A stretch of 64,000 nucleotides of DNA from Avibacterium volantium_A (GTDB lineage Bacteria > Pseudomonadota > Gammaproteobacteria > Enterobacterales > Pasteurellaceae): NCBI RefSeq assembly GCF_049366555.1, contig NZ_JBMMGT010000011.1, positions 10,243 to 74,242 on the forward strand, in the 5' to 3' direction. The notes below the pieces were generated by a model, which saw only the letters and a list, made by a program, of their open reading frames with translations, did not search any database and had not been told where the DNA came from. Below, one piece after another: positions 44,145-52,928 of the stretch (position 1 is its first letter; each line of letters opens with the position of its first letter). The translations under genes and the position numbers were made by a program.

Positions 44145-45218
44145 TTATTTCCTTTTGTATCCAGCCACGCGCGGGCGAGTGTAGTGATCAATCAGTGGCA
44201 CACAAATATTTGCCAGTAACACAGCAAATGCCACGCCATCAGGGTAGTTGCCATTAAAGCGAATTAGGCACACAAGCAAACCCACAATCGCACCAAAAAT
44301 CAGTTTGCCTTTTGGTGTGGTTGAAGATGTGACAGGGTCGGTGGCAATAAAAAATGCGCCGAACATTGTTGCCCCACTAAACCACTGCCATAAAGGACTT
44401 GGTGCATAAGATGAGGTAAGCCAGTGAATGCCGCTTACCAGTAACATTGTGGCTAAAAAGGCGGTAGGAATTTGCCAATGAATAATTTTCTTCCAAATTA
44501 GGAAAACACCGCCAAGTAAAAAGAAAAGATTGATTTGCGCCCAACCTAAACCAAGATTGAGTTCACTCTCAAAAGGCATCACTTCCACAAAAATCGGGGA
44601 TTGATTAATTTCACTTATCGCCATATTAATCTTGCTTGCTGTTTTGACGGAATCCAATGGTGTGGCTTGGGTAATCCCATCAATGGAATTGGCTAATTGA
44701 TGCAGGCTGAAGCCGTCCGTAGTAATGCCGTGGAAAATCAGCTGATAAGCATCTTGCAAGCTAGGTGGCTCATTTAATAACGCCACGGGCGGCAGCCAAG
44801 CTGTCATTTGCACAGGGAAAGAAATGAGCAACACCACATACCCCACCATTGCAGGGTTAAACAGATTTTGCCCCAAGCCACCGTAAACGTGCTTGCCTAA
44901 AATGACCGCACAGAATGTCCCGATTAAAATCACCCAATAAGGTGCATAAGGTGGGATTGCCATCGCGAGCATTAACGCCGTTAGCACCACGCTGAAATCG
45001 CTGATATAAAACAGGTTTGGCTTTTTGCGTAAGCGCGTAACCATAAATTCCAACACTAACGCAAGGGAAATGGCGAGCAGGCTTTGAATTAACACACCAA
45101 AACCAAAATAATAAATTTGTGCGCCCAATGCAGGCAACATTGCCAACGCAACCCACAGCATAATACGAGCAGTCAATTTGCCCGAGTGGGTGTGTGGCGA
45201 ACTCATCATTTTAAACAT
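44145..45218 (-). CDS. rsxD: Electron transport complex subunit RsxD
   Basis: Polytopic inner-membrane subunit of the RSX complex. The 357 residues contain about nine hydrophobic segments. The conserved region HQLANSIDGITQATPLDSVK includes the threonine used for covalent FMN in the NqrB/RnfD family. The C-terminal signature is FFIATDPVTSSTTPKGKLIF. It follows rsxC by 9 bases. Confidence 0.95.
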   Translation of the reverse strand: MFKMMSSPHTHSGKLTARIMLWVALAMLPALGAQIYYFGFGVLIQSLLAISLALVLEFMVTRLRKKPNLFYISDFSVVLTALMLAMAIPPYAPYWVILIGTFCAVILGKHVYGGLGQNLFNPAMVGYVVLLISFPVQMTAWLPPVALLNEPPSLQDAYQLIFHGITTDGFSLHQLANSIDGITQATPLDSVKTASKINMAISEINQSPIFVEVMPFESELNLGLGWAQINLFFLLGGVFLIWKKIIHWQIPTAFLATMLLVSGIHWLTSSYAPSPLWQWFSGATMFGAFFIATDPVTSSTTPKGKLIFGAIVGLLVCLIRFNGNYPDGVAFAVLLANICVPLIDHYTRPRVAGYKRK

Positions 45219-45227
45219 TGCTAAACC

Positions 45228-47621
45228 TTATTCTTTTTCTTGGGATCGATTTTCTTTTGCTTGTTTCTTCGCTTTTGCCCGTGCAATGGCCGCAGCGATA
45301 GCGGCTTTTTTCGGATCAAGTGCGGTGGAATTTTCTTGCGTTTTTTCTTTTGTTTTTTCAGCCGCACTTTGGGTTTCCGCTTGTTCTGCTAAACCTTGAT
45401 TTTCAACAGGTTTTTCTGCTGAACTTGCAGGTTGAACCGTGCCGTTCTGAGCTTGTTTCTTCGCTTTTGCTCGTGCAATCGCCGCAGCAATGGCGGCTTT
45501 TTTCGGATCAAGAGCGGTGGTATTTTCTAGCGTTTTTTCTTTTGTTTTTTCAGCCACACTTTGGGTTTCCACTTGTTCGGTTAAGCCCTGATTTTCCACA
45601 CTGTTCTCTGCTGAGCCTGCAGATTGAACCGTGTCGTTCTGAGCTTGTTTTTTTGCTTTTGCTCGTGCAATGGCGGCGGCAATAGCGGCTTTTTTCGGAT
45701 CAAGTGCGGTGGTATTTTCTTTTGTTTTTTCAGCCGCACTTTGGCTTTGAGTTTGTTCCGCTACATCTTGATTTTCCACACTGTTCTCTGTTGAATTTGC
45801 AGATTGAACCGTGTCGTTCTGAGCTTGTTTCTTCGCTTTGGCGAGTGCAAGTGCGGCTGCGATAGCCGCTTTCTTAGGATCGGGATTTGCATCAAGTGCG
45901 GTGCGATTTTGCCCAGTATTTTGCGCTAAATTTTCTTGCGATTGATCAGCGGACGCCACATTCTCTTGTTCAGCTTGTTGGCGAGCTAAGCGGCGCGCTT
46001 TGCGTTGCGCCATAATATCGGAATTATCCGGTTGTAGCTGGCCTTTTTCGTCCACAAAAGTTTTCACATTTGGGCTTTCGCTGTCGTTTTGTTTTTTCGC
46101 TTTTAAACGTTCTAATGCCGCTTGCACAGGATCAACGCCTTTCTGTTTGGCGATTTCTTCACGGCGAGCTTCAGCAGCACGTTGGGTACGCGCTTTGCGA
46201 GCTTGTTCTTCTTTTTCTAAACGCGCTTGGCGTGCCTCGAAACGTAATTTCGCCTCGTGGGATTTTTGTGCTTGTTCTTTGATTTCCCAAATTTTCACTT
46301 TTTCTTGACGGAAATATTGAATAAGCGGAATGTGGCTCGGGCAAACATAAGCGCATAAGCCACATTCAATGCAATCTTGCAGGGCATATTGTTCCGATTT
46401 TTGGTGATCTTCACTGCGTGCGAACCAATATAGCTGCTGCGGCATTAAATGCACAGGGCAAGCGTCTGAGCAAGCCGAGCAGCGGATACAGGCTTGCTCT
46501 GGCTCGGGTTCGGCATATTCAAAATGATCAGGCGCAAGCAAGCAGTTAGTAACTTTGGTTACAGGCGCGTTGAGATTGGGCAAAATAAAGCCCATCATTG
46601 GCCCGCCCATAAACACTGGGAAACGTGGGTCATATTGATAACCCACTTGTTGCAATAGGGCGGAAATCGGCGTGCCAAAGCGAACCAAAAGATTGCCTTT
46701 GTGTGGGATTTTATCACCTGTCAGCGTAACCACGCGTTCAATTAATGGTTCGTCATTGATTACCGCTCGTTTGATCGCAAACGCCGTGCCGACATTGTGC
46801 ATTAGCACGCCAATGCTGGAAGAGCGCTGACCGCTCGGCACTTCAATGCCTGTTAGTACTTGGATAAGCTGTTTTGCCGCACCTGAAGGATATTTGGTGG
46901 GAATCACACGGATTTCAATGTCATTTGCCCCTTTTAAAGCGTGTTTAAGGGCTTTCACCGCCTTGGGTTTGTTGTCCTCAATGGCAATAACCACTTTTTC
47001 AGGGCGTAAAATATAGCGTAAGATGCGTATTCCTTCGATGATCTCTTTCGGACGATCTTGCATTAAGCGATCATCACAGGTGATGTAAGGTTCACATTCT
47101 GCACCATTGATAATCAGCAGTTTTACTTTATTTTCTGCCGATTGAATTTTAGCCGCAGTTGGGAATACCGCACCGCCTAAGCCAGCAATGCCGGCGTGAT
47201 AAATTTTTTCGATAAGCTGTTCTGGTGTTTGGCTCAGGAAATCTTCAATCGGGTGCTGTTTACGCCATTCATCTTTACCGTCAGCCTGAATTTGAATGGT
47301 TAGTTCAGGTAAACCAGAAGGGTGGGCGGCAATATAAGGTGCAATCGCCGTGATAACGCCTGAAGTTGGGGCATGGACTGGCAGATTGCGTAAGCCTTCC
47401 CCCTGCGTTAATGGCTGACCTTTTAGCACTTTATCCCCAACATTCACTAACAGATTTCCAGCATTACCAGCGTGCTGTTTAACAGGGACATAGTAGGTTT
47501 CCACCAGATCCGCTGGGCGAATAGGTGTGTGATTTGATTGCGATTTCATTTCAGGTGGATGAATGCCACCAGAGAAATCCCATAATTTACCAGAATTAAA
47601 ATTGGTCAATACATCAGCCAT
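45228..47621 (-). CDS. rsxC: Electron transport complex subunit RsxC
   Basis: Membrane-associated subunit that is thought to accept electrons from NADH. An N-terminal barrel-sandwich domain (VNVGDKVLKGQPL) and an NADH/FMN-binding Rossmann domain (AGIAGLGGAVFPTAAK) precede a SLBB-type region and two 4Fe-4S motifs (CIRCSACSDACP and CIECGLCAYVCP, about 375-425). The last 370 residues are charged coiled coil ending in four repeats of DPKKAAIAAA-type units, which account for the variable length (797 residues; E. coli 740). The rsxB stop overlaps its start by one base. Confidence 0.95.
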   Translation of the reverse strand: MADVLTNFNSGKLWDFSGGIHPPEMKSQSNHTPIRPADLVETYYVPVKQHAGNAGNLLVNVGDKVLKGQPLTQGEGLRNLPVHAPTSGVITAIAPYIAAHPSGLPELTIQIQADGKDEWRKQHPIEDFLSQTPEQLIEKIYHAGIAGLGGAVFPTAAKIQSAENKVKLLIINGAECEPYITCDDRLMQDRPKEIIEGIRILRYILRPEKVVIAIEDNKPKAVKALKHALKGANDIEIRVIPTKYPSGAAKQLIQVLTGIEVPSGQRSSSIGVLMHNVGTAFAIKRAVINDEPLIERVVTLTGDKIPHKGNLLVRFGTPISALLQQVGYQYDPRFPVFMGGPMMGFILPNLNAPVTKVTNCLLAPDHFEYAEPEPEQACIRCSACSDACPVHLMPQQLYWFARSEDHQKSEQYALQDCIECGLCAYVCPSHIPLIQYFRQEKVKIWEIKEQAQKSHEAKLRFEARQARLEKEEQARKARTQRAAEARREEIAKQKGVDPVQAALERLKAKKQNDSESPNVKTFVDEKGQLQPDNSDIMAQRKARRLARQQAEQENVASADQSQENLAQNTGQNRTALDANPDPKKAAIAAALALAKAKKQAQNDTVQSANSTENSVENQDVAEQTQSQSAAEKTKENTTALDPKKAAIAAAIARAKAKKQAQNDTVQSAGSAENSVENQGLTEQVETQSVAEKTKEKTLENTTALDPKKAAIAAAIARAKAKKQAQNGTVQPASSAEKPVENQGLAEQAETQSAAEKTKEKTQENSTALDPKKAAIAAAIARAKAKKQAKENRSQEKE
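45256..45905. repeat. Four tandem repeats in the 3' end of rsxC
   Basis: The stretch encoding DPKKAAIAAAIARAKAKKQA recurs four times. The motif CTTGTTTCTTCGC (or close variants) begins at 45260, 45452, 45644 and 45824, giving periods of 192, 192 and 180 bases (64, 64 and 60 codons). Three of the four copies carry an intact uptake-signal core, overlapping the codons before DPKK; one is degenerate (AGAGCGGT). Confidence 0.88.
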
Positions 47622-48217
47622 TATTTTTCCGCTCCCTGATTATTCGCGTTGCTTGCAGTAATCTCTACCACGGGAATGGTTAAGCTGGGATCGAATTTCC
47701 AATCCCAATGATCAATGTCTTGTTCTATTTTTATCATTGAAATGCAATCTGTCGGGCAAGGGGCAACGCAGAGTTCGCAGCCTGTGCAAAGATCAGGAAT
47801 CACCGTGTGCATTGCTTTATTTGTACCAATAATGGCATCAACAGGGCAGGCCTGAATACATTTAGTGCAACCGATACACATATCTTCGTGGATAAATGCC
47901 ACTTTTGGCGCATTATCTTCTTCATCAAAATCCGTTGCAGGCACGTCCACGCCTAATAAATCGGCAATTTTCACCACTAATGGCTGACCACCAGGAACGC
48001 ATCTGGTAATTACATCGCCTTGTGCAATGGCTTCGGCATAAGGTTTACAACCAGGGTAACCGCATTGTCCGCATTGGCTTTGCGGCAGTAGGGCATCAAT
48101 TTTTTCTACAATAGGATAGGCTTGTACTTTTAGTTTGATGGACGCTAAGCCTAAAATCGCACCAAAAATCAAAGCAAGTACGCTAATAGCGAGAAGAACA
48201 TAATATAAGGTTGTCAT
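47621..48217 (-). CDS. rsxB: Electron transport complex subunit RsxB
   Basis: Iron-sulfur subunit of the RSX complex. It has an N-terminal membrane helix (LLAISVLALIFGAILGLA). The Fe4S4 domain follows (CGQCGYPGCKPYAEAIA), then two ferredoxin clusters (CIGCTKCIQACP and CTGCELCVAPCP). The 198 residues are typical (E. coli 192). It follows rsxA by 1 base. Confidence 0.96.
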   Translation of the reverse strand: MTTLYYVLLAISVLALIFGAILGLASIKLKVQAYPIVEKIDALLPQSQCGQCGYPGCKPYAEAIAQGDVITRCVPGGQPLVVKIADLLGVDVPATDFDEEDNAPKVAFIHEDMCIGCTKCIQACPVDAIIGTNKAMHTVIPDLCTGCELCVAPCPTDCISMIKIEQDIDHWDWKFDPSLTIPVVEITASNANNQGAEK

Positions 48218-48218
48218 T

Positions 48219-48800
48219 TTACACTCTCACTATGCCAGCAAAGCCCATAAAGGCAAGGGACATTAATCCTGCGGTGATTAAGGCGATAGACGCACCACGG
48301 AAAGGCATTGGCACATCGGCAGCAGCAAGGCGCTCACGCAGGGCGGCAAATAGCACTAAAACAAGGGAAAAACCAAGGGAAGCACCAAAGCCGTAAACCA
48401 CAGATTGAGTTAAATTATGGGCTAAATTAACATTTAATAACGCCACGCCTAACACTGCACAGTTGGTGGTAATCAGTGGCAAAAATACACCGAGTAAACG
48501 ATAAAGGGTTGGGCTGGTTTTATGAATCACCATTTCGGTAAATTGCACCACCACGGCAATTACTAAAATAAACACTAAGGTGCGTAAAAAATTACCATTA
48601 AATGGCGTGAGCAAATAGCGATCAATCAAATAGGAACAAAGGGAAGCAACGGTTAGCACAAACATTGTGGCAAGCCCCATTCCAATGGCGGTTTCGATTT
48701 TTTTCGATACCCCCATAAAAGGACAAAGCCCTAGGAATTTCACTAGGATAAAGTTATTGATAAGTGCGGTGCTAATAATTAATAAAATATAGTCAGTCAT
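48219..48800 (-). CDS. rsxA: Electron transport complex subunit RsxA
   Basis: Polytopic inner-membrane subunit, first gene of the rsxABCDGE-nth operon. Conserved stretches: NNFILVKFLGLCPFMGVSKK, LRTLVFILVIAVVVQFTEMV and LPLITTNCAVLGVALLN. The 193 residues equal the E. coli length. The 258 bases upstream (48801-49058) contain one uptake signal and AT-rich sequence; I see no clear promoter or regulator site there. Confidence 0.96.
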   Translation of the reverse strand: MTDYILLIISTALINNFILVKFLGLCPFMGVSKKIETAIGMGLATMFVLTVASLCSYLIDRYLLTPFNGNFLRTLVFILVIAVVVQFTEMVIHKTSPTLYRLLGVFLPLITTNCAVLGVALLNVNLAHNLTQSVVYGFGASLGFSLVLVLFAALRERLAAADVPMPFRGASIALITAGLMSLAFMGFAGIVRV

Positions 48801-49058
48801 CAGTTTATTACCCTTGCTTTCATTACCTTGTTATGATTTTTATATGCTTGAAAGCCAAGTTGTCAGAAGAAATCTAGCTTGCTATTATCCTAGTTTCTGG
48901 CAGGGATAACAATAGAAAATTTTAGGTAGTTTTGTATCATTAGATGTTAATAATGCTCAGATAGAAACTAGAGTTATTCATATCAGAAAATTTTAAAAAA
49001 TGTAAATTTAGACCGCACTTTTGTTTTGATAGGAATAATCTATGTGTTTGTTCCTAAA

Positions 49059-49940
49059 TTATAACGATAAATTATCTAAAAACGCCGAAAAACTTTCCAC
49101 TTGAAATTCAAATCCCGCTTCAATGAGGCGCGCTGGCTTAATGCGTTGGCTGTCTAATAATAATTGTGAGCGATCACCTAAAACCCAACGTAATACAAAA
49201 GCTGGTACACTGGCGAAATGGGGGCGCTTGAGGAAATCGCCTAACTGTTGGTTAAAATCTTGATTGGTGATGGGCTCTGGGGCTGCAAGATTGAACGTCC
49301 CTTCGCATTGTGGGTTTTCCAATAAAAATAAAATCCCTGCGATCATATCTTGCAAGCTAATCCAAGCCCAATATTGTTTACCACTGCCGAGTTTTCCCCC
49401 TAATCCTAAACGATATAACGGCAAGATTTTACTTAATGCACCGCCATTTGGACTTAGTACCATTGCGGTGCGCAATAAGCAAACGCGGGTATTGGCTTGC
49501 ATTGCCGCAGCTTCCCACTGTTGGCAAAGTTGTGCGGGAAATGCTGTGCCAGCGGGAGTGCTTTCATCAATCCAATGATCTTGGTGATCACCATAGAAAC
49601 CCGTGGCTGATCCTGAGATAAAGGTGTGCGGTGGGTTCTCACTTTGATTAATAAGTGCGGTCAAATTTTGCGTTAAATTTACTCGGCTAGCAAAAAGTTT
49701 GGCTTTTTGTTTAGTTGTCCAGCGATGCGCGAAAATCGGTTCGCCAGCTAAATTAATCACCGCATCAAAGGCATTGAGATTTTTCAATGGGGCAAGATTG
49801 TCAATTTGTTGTATTTCGGTTGGAAAACGCTCAGGCTGAATGTTGCGCGTTAAAAGGCAAATGCGATATTGTTTGGCGAGAAGTTGTGGGATTAAGGCTG
49901 AACCAATCAGCCCTGTGCCTCCAGTGAGTAGAATATTCAT
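49059..49940 (-). CDS. yfcH: TIGR01777 family NAD-dependent epimerase/dehydratase-like protein YfcH
   Basis: Extended short-chain dehydrogenase of the SDR39U1 type, function unknown. The Rossmann motif is ILLTGGTGLIGSALIPQLL. The NAGEP-type motif is AVINLAGEPIFAHRW, with SGSATGFYGDH and a C-terminal DUF1731 region (PAFVLRWVLGDRSQLLLDSQ). The 293 residues are typical. Its start overlaps the argR stop by one base (TAATG). An argR-yfcH pairing occurs elsewhere in Pasteurellaceae. Confidence 0.9.
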   Translation of the reverse strand: MNILLTGGTGLIGSALIPQLLAKQYRICLLTRNIQPERFPTEIQQIDNLAPLKNLNAFDAVINLAGEPIFAHRWTTKQKAKLFASRVNLTQNLTALINQSENPPHTFISGSATGFYGDHQDHWIDESTPAGTAFPAQLCQQWEAAAMQANTRVCLLRTAMVLSPNGGALSKILPLYRLGLGGKLGSGKQYWAWISLQDMIAGILFLLENPQCEGTFNLAAPEPITNQDFNQQLGDFLKRPHFASVPAFVLRWVLGDRSQLLLDSQRIKPARLIEAGFEFQVESFSAFLDNLSL

Positions 49941-50407
49941 TATAGGCTAGTTTCAAATAATTCTTGCACACGTTGCATTAAGTCTAAAATTGCGGTGCCT
50001 GAGGTTGGAGTGATAAAAATGGTGTCGTCCCCTGCGATCGTGCCAAGAATACCGTCTGCTTTGCCTACAGAATCTAATAAGCGCGCGATAAGTTGTGCTG
50101 CGCCAGGGCTAGTTTTTACTACGATTAAAAAATCGTTGTGATCGATGTCTAACACTAAATTTTTTAATGGGCTACTAGAGGTAGGCACACTTAATTCCGC
50201 TGGTAAACAATAGACCATTTCCATTCGGCTATTGCGAGTGCGAACTGCGCCAAATTTAGTTAGCATTCGGGAAACTTTAGATTGATTAATATTGCTAAAA
50301 CCGAGCTGTTGCAAGGCGTTTACAATTTCCCCTTGCGAACCAAAACGCTCTTGTTCTAGCAAGGTTTTAAACGCAGAGATTAAATTATCGTTTTTGTCTG
50401 TACTCAT
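49940..50407 (-). CDS. argR: Arginine repressor
   Basis: Hexameric arginine-dependent repressor. N-terminal winged HTH (FGSQGEIVNALQQLGFSNIN, SKVSRMLTKFGAVRTRNS), C-terminal arginine-binding/oligomerisation domain (VKTSPGAAQLIARLLDS, ILGTIAGDDTIFITP, including the GTIAGDDT motif). The 155 residues match E. coli (156). It is divergent from mdh, as in enterobacteria. An ARG-box-like palindrome lies 35 bases before its start, suggesting self-control. Confidence 0.96.
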   Translation of the reverse strand: MSTDKNDNLISAFKTLLEQERFGSQGEIVNALQQLGFSNINQSKVSRMLTKFGAVRTRNSRMEMVYCLPAELSVPTSSSPLKNLVLDIDHNDFLIVVKTSPGAAQLIARLLDSVGKADGILGTIAGDDTIFITPTSGTAILDLMQRVQELFETSL

Positions 50408-50441
50408 AATGTTTGGTTATGTTGCGAATAACTGCAAAGAT

Positions 50442-50459
50442 TTTGCATAAAAATTCAAT
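50442..50459. promoter_or_regulatory. ARG box upstream of argR
   Basis: TTTGCATAAAAATTCAAT matches the ARG-box consensus (TGAAT-N4-ATTCA) with one change (TGCAT for TGAAT). A paired second box at the usual 2-3 base spacing is not evident. Confidence 0.6.
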
Positions 50460-50627
50460 TTTTAGCAAGTTTTAAAAGCCATAATAGAAAGGAAATGCAA
50501 CAATTTTAAAATAAATTTTTTAAAAATTTGAATTAGATCTCACTATTGGATTTCTCTGTTTGAATTTGCCATGGGATAAGTCTAAAATCCAATTAACTTG
50601 ATTTATAACCAAAAAGAGGAGTATTAA

Positions 50628-51563
50628 ATGAAAGTTGCAGTTTTAGGTGCCGCAGGCGGAATTGGTCAAGCATTAGCATTATTGTTAAAGTTACAGCTAC
50701 CCGCTGGTTCAGAATTATCTCTTTATGATATTGCCCCAGTTACCCCAGGTGTTGCGGTGGACGTTAGCCATATCCCAACCGCGGTTAAAGTGCGGGGATT
50801 TTCTGGTGAAGATCCAACACCTGCGTTACAAGGCGCAGATGTGGTGTTAATTTCAGCAGGTGTAGCGCGTAAACCAGGTATGGATCGTTCTGATTTATTT
50901 AATATTAATGCGGGTATTGTGCGTAATCTTGTTGAAAAAGTAGCACAAGTTTGCCCGAAAGCCTGTATTGGTATTATCACCAATCCTGTTAATACCACTG
51001 TTGCCATTGCCGCAGAAGTGCTGAAAAAAGCGGGCGTGTATGATAAACGCAAACTATTTGGTGTAACAACATTAGATGTGATCCGTTCAGAAACCTTTGT
51101 TGCAGAGTTAAAAGATCTTGATGTTTCACGCACCGCTGTGCCAGTGATTGGTGGGCATTCAGGCGTAACTATTTTACCTTTACTCTCTCAAGTGCAATAT
51201 GCGCAATGGAAAGAGGAAGAAATCGCACCGCTTACCAAACGTATCCAAAACGCAGGTACGGAAGTGGTGGAAGCCAAAGCAGGCGGCGGCTCAGCAACCC
51301 TTTCTATGGCGCAAGCCGCAGCACGTTTTGCCCGCTCTTTAGTGAAAGGCTTGAGTGGTCAAACTGTGGTGGAATGTAGCTATGTAGAAGGTGATGGCAA
51401 ATACGCACGTTTCTTCGCGCAGCCTGTTCGTTTAGGTAAAGACGGGGTAGAGGAAATTCTGCCAATTGGCGAATTAAGCGCTTTCGAGCAAAAAGCCTTA
51501 GAAGATATGTTGCCAACCTTGCGTGCTGATATTGAACTTGGCGAAAAATTTGTGAATAGCTGA
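50628..51563 (+). CDS. mdh: Malate dehydrogenase
   Basis: NAD-dependent malate/oxaloacetate interconversion in the TCA cycle. The nucleotide-binding motif is VAVLGAAGGIGQALALLLKL at the N terminus. The substrate arginines are in GVARKPGMDRSDLF; the catalytic histidine is in VIGGHSGVTILP. The 311 residues are almost the E. coli length (312). The ribosome-binding site is AAAGAGGAG. It is divergent from argR. Confidence 0.97.
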   Translation: MKVAVLGAAGGIGQALALLLKLQLPAGSELSLYDIAPVTPGVAVDVSHIPTAVKVRGFSGEDPTPALQGADVVLISAGVARKPGMDRSDLFNINAGIVRNLVEKVAQVCPKACIGIITNPVNTTVAIAAEVLKKAGVYDKRKLFGVTTLDVIRSETFVAELKDLDVSRTAVPVIGGHSGVTILPLLSQVQYAQWKEEEIAPLTKRIQNAGTEVVEAKAGGGSATLSMAQAAARFARSLVKGLSGQTVVECSYVEGDGKYARFFAQPVRLGKDGVEEILPIGELSAFEQKALEDMLPTLRADIELGEKFVNS

Positions 51564-51578
51564 TTTTTAAGCTGAAAT

Positions 51579-51609
51579 GAAAGGGGCATTATTGAAATGC
51601 CCTTTTTTA
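51579..51609. terminator. Bidirectional terminator between mdh and gntR
   Basis: AAAGGGGCATT pairs with AATGCCCTTT around a short loop and runs into TTTTTT. The convergent gntR ends 11 bases beyond. Confidence 0.85.
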
Positions 51610-51619
51610 ATGGGAGATA

Positions 51620-52630
51620 TTAGTTTTGGGTCTTAATGCTTTCACCCAAATGAATTTCATAACCCAAATTGATAATGTGGCTTTTCATTTGGATACCTTG
51701 TAAGCGATTGAGCAATTCTTGCGCTGCAATTTTGCCAATCTCTAATCTTGGCGTGATCACGGTGGCAAGCTGTGGTGTCATTGATTGCCCCACATCGTGG
51801 CCGTGGAAACCTGCAATGGCGATCTCTTGTGGAATCTTAATCCCCAAACGCTGACATTCAAACAACGCACCAATAGCTAAGTCATCATTGGTGCAAAAAA
51901 TGCCGTTGGTTTCGGGGTATTGGCTTAAGGCTTGGCGCAGTAAATTTGCCCCTAAAGTGAAAGAAGAGGGTTCAGAGGTAATCAGGCTATGTGGTGTTAA
52001 GCCGTGTTTTTTCATTGCATTTTCATAGCCTTGCATTTTCAGCTTGGTTCGTTTGTCCATTCGCGCAGTGAAATAAAGGATATTTTTATGCCCGTAATGA
52101 ATCATTGTTTCCACTATAGATTGCGCCGCCGCCACATTATCAAAGCCCACCACTTGCTGAATGCCCATTTCGCTGCTGTCCATAATTTCAATCACAGGAA
52201 TATTGGCGACTTCGAGCATTTTTAAGGTGCGTGGGCTATGGTGATTTTCCGATAAAATTAAACCGTCCACATTATAAGAAAGCAGGCTTTCAATGCGTTG
52301 TTCTTCTTTTTCTACGCTATATCCATAGTGCGCCACCATCGTTTGATAGCCAGCTTTATCGGTAATTAACTCAATACCTTTCAACACTTCCGCGAACACT
52401 TGGTTGGTGAGAGAGGGCAATAACACGCCAATGGCCAAACTTTTGGCGTTAGATAAAATATCAGGTGCTCGATTAGGAATATAGCCAAATTGTTCAATCG
52501 CGGCAGCGATTTTGTGCTGCGTTTCTGGCGCAACGGAATCAGGATTGCGTAAATAACGGCTGATGGTCATTTTGGTTAAACCAAGATGATCGGCAATCAT
52601 TTGTAGGGTGGGGCGTTTTCGTCTATTCAT
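51620..52630 (-). CDS. gntR: LacI-family gluconate-type repressor GntR
   Basis: LacI-type regulator of 336 residues. The HTH near the N terminus (PTLQMIADHLGLTKMTISRY) and the hinge (QFGYIPNRAPDILSNAKS) resemble E. coli GntR, repressor of gluconate uptake and the Entner-Doudoroff pathway. I start at the ATG at 52630 (MNRRKRPTLQ). A frame opened 24 codons earlier lacks a ribosome-binding site and family similarity. No gluconate genes are in the window, so the regulon is inferred from similarity only. Confidence 0.82.
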   Translation of the reverse strand: MNRRKRPTLQMIADHLGLTKMTISRYLRNPDSVAPETQHKIAAAIEQFGYIPNRAPDILSNAKSLAIGVLLPSLTNQVFAEVLKGIELITDKAGYQTMVAHYGYSVEKEEQRIESLLSYNVDGLILSENHHSPRTLKMLEVANIPVIEIMDSSEMGIQQVVGFDNVAAAQSIVETMIHYGHKNILYFTARMDKRTKLKMQGYENAMKKHGLTPHSLITSEPSSFTLGANLLRQALSQYPETNGIFCTNDDLAIGALFECQRLGIKIPQEIAIAGFHGHDVGQSMTPQLATVITPRLEIGKIAAQELLNRLQGIQMKSHIINLGYEIHLGESIKTQN

Positions 52631-52712
52631 TTTCGTCTGTTTATCGGCAGAGAAAGGAAAATAATAATCCGCTATTCTAGTAAAAATTTCACAAAAAATC
52701 ACCGCACTTGGG

Positions 52713-52870
52713 GGGAGTTAATCATTCATTTTACATTTGAGCTAGGGTTATTTTTCGTAATAACTATACTGAGAATAGCTCATTTAAAATAACTAAATTT
52801 CACTACATTCACTTTATTCTCATAAAAAATAGGCTCTAGCTCAAATGTAAAATGAATGATCAACAACCCC
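52713..52870. mobile_element. Second palindromic MITE-like element, related to that at 19.8 kb
   Basis: A perfect 25-base inverted repeat (ATCATTCATTTTACATTTGA..., 52721-52745 and 52836-52860) with imperfect GGGG/CCCC outer ends bounds about 158 bases. The ends share TTGA-CATTTGAGCT-type blocks with the 265-bp element (ATTTGAGCT, then TATTTTT), but the interior is shorter and different. No gene is inside. It lies between gntR and selD. Confidence 0.75.
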
Positions 52871-52928
52871 TAAAATCAGCGTATAATGAAAACATTCACT
52901 CATCAGTTGATGGTAAAGCGAGGAAGCT

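Noticed and set aside
45256..45905. CRISPR array
   Set aside because: The repeats are about 190 bases apart, protein-coding and in frame; no short direct-repeat/spacer pattern exists anywhere in the window.
45320..46308. Leucine- and phenylalanine-rich frames antisense to the rsxC repeats
   Set aside because: Shadows of the repeated Ala/Lys/Glu codons; no start signals, and rsxC is clearly the coding strand.
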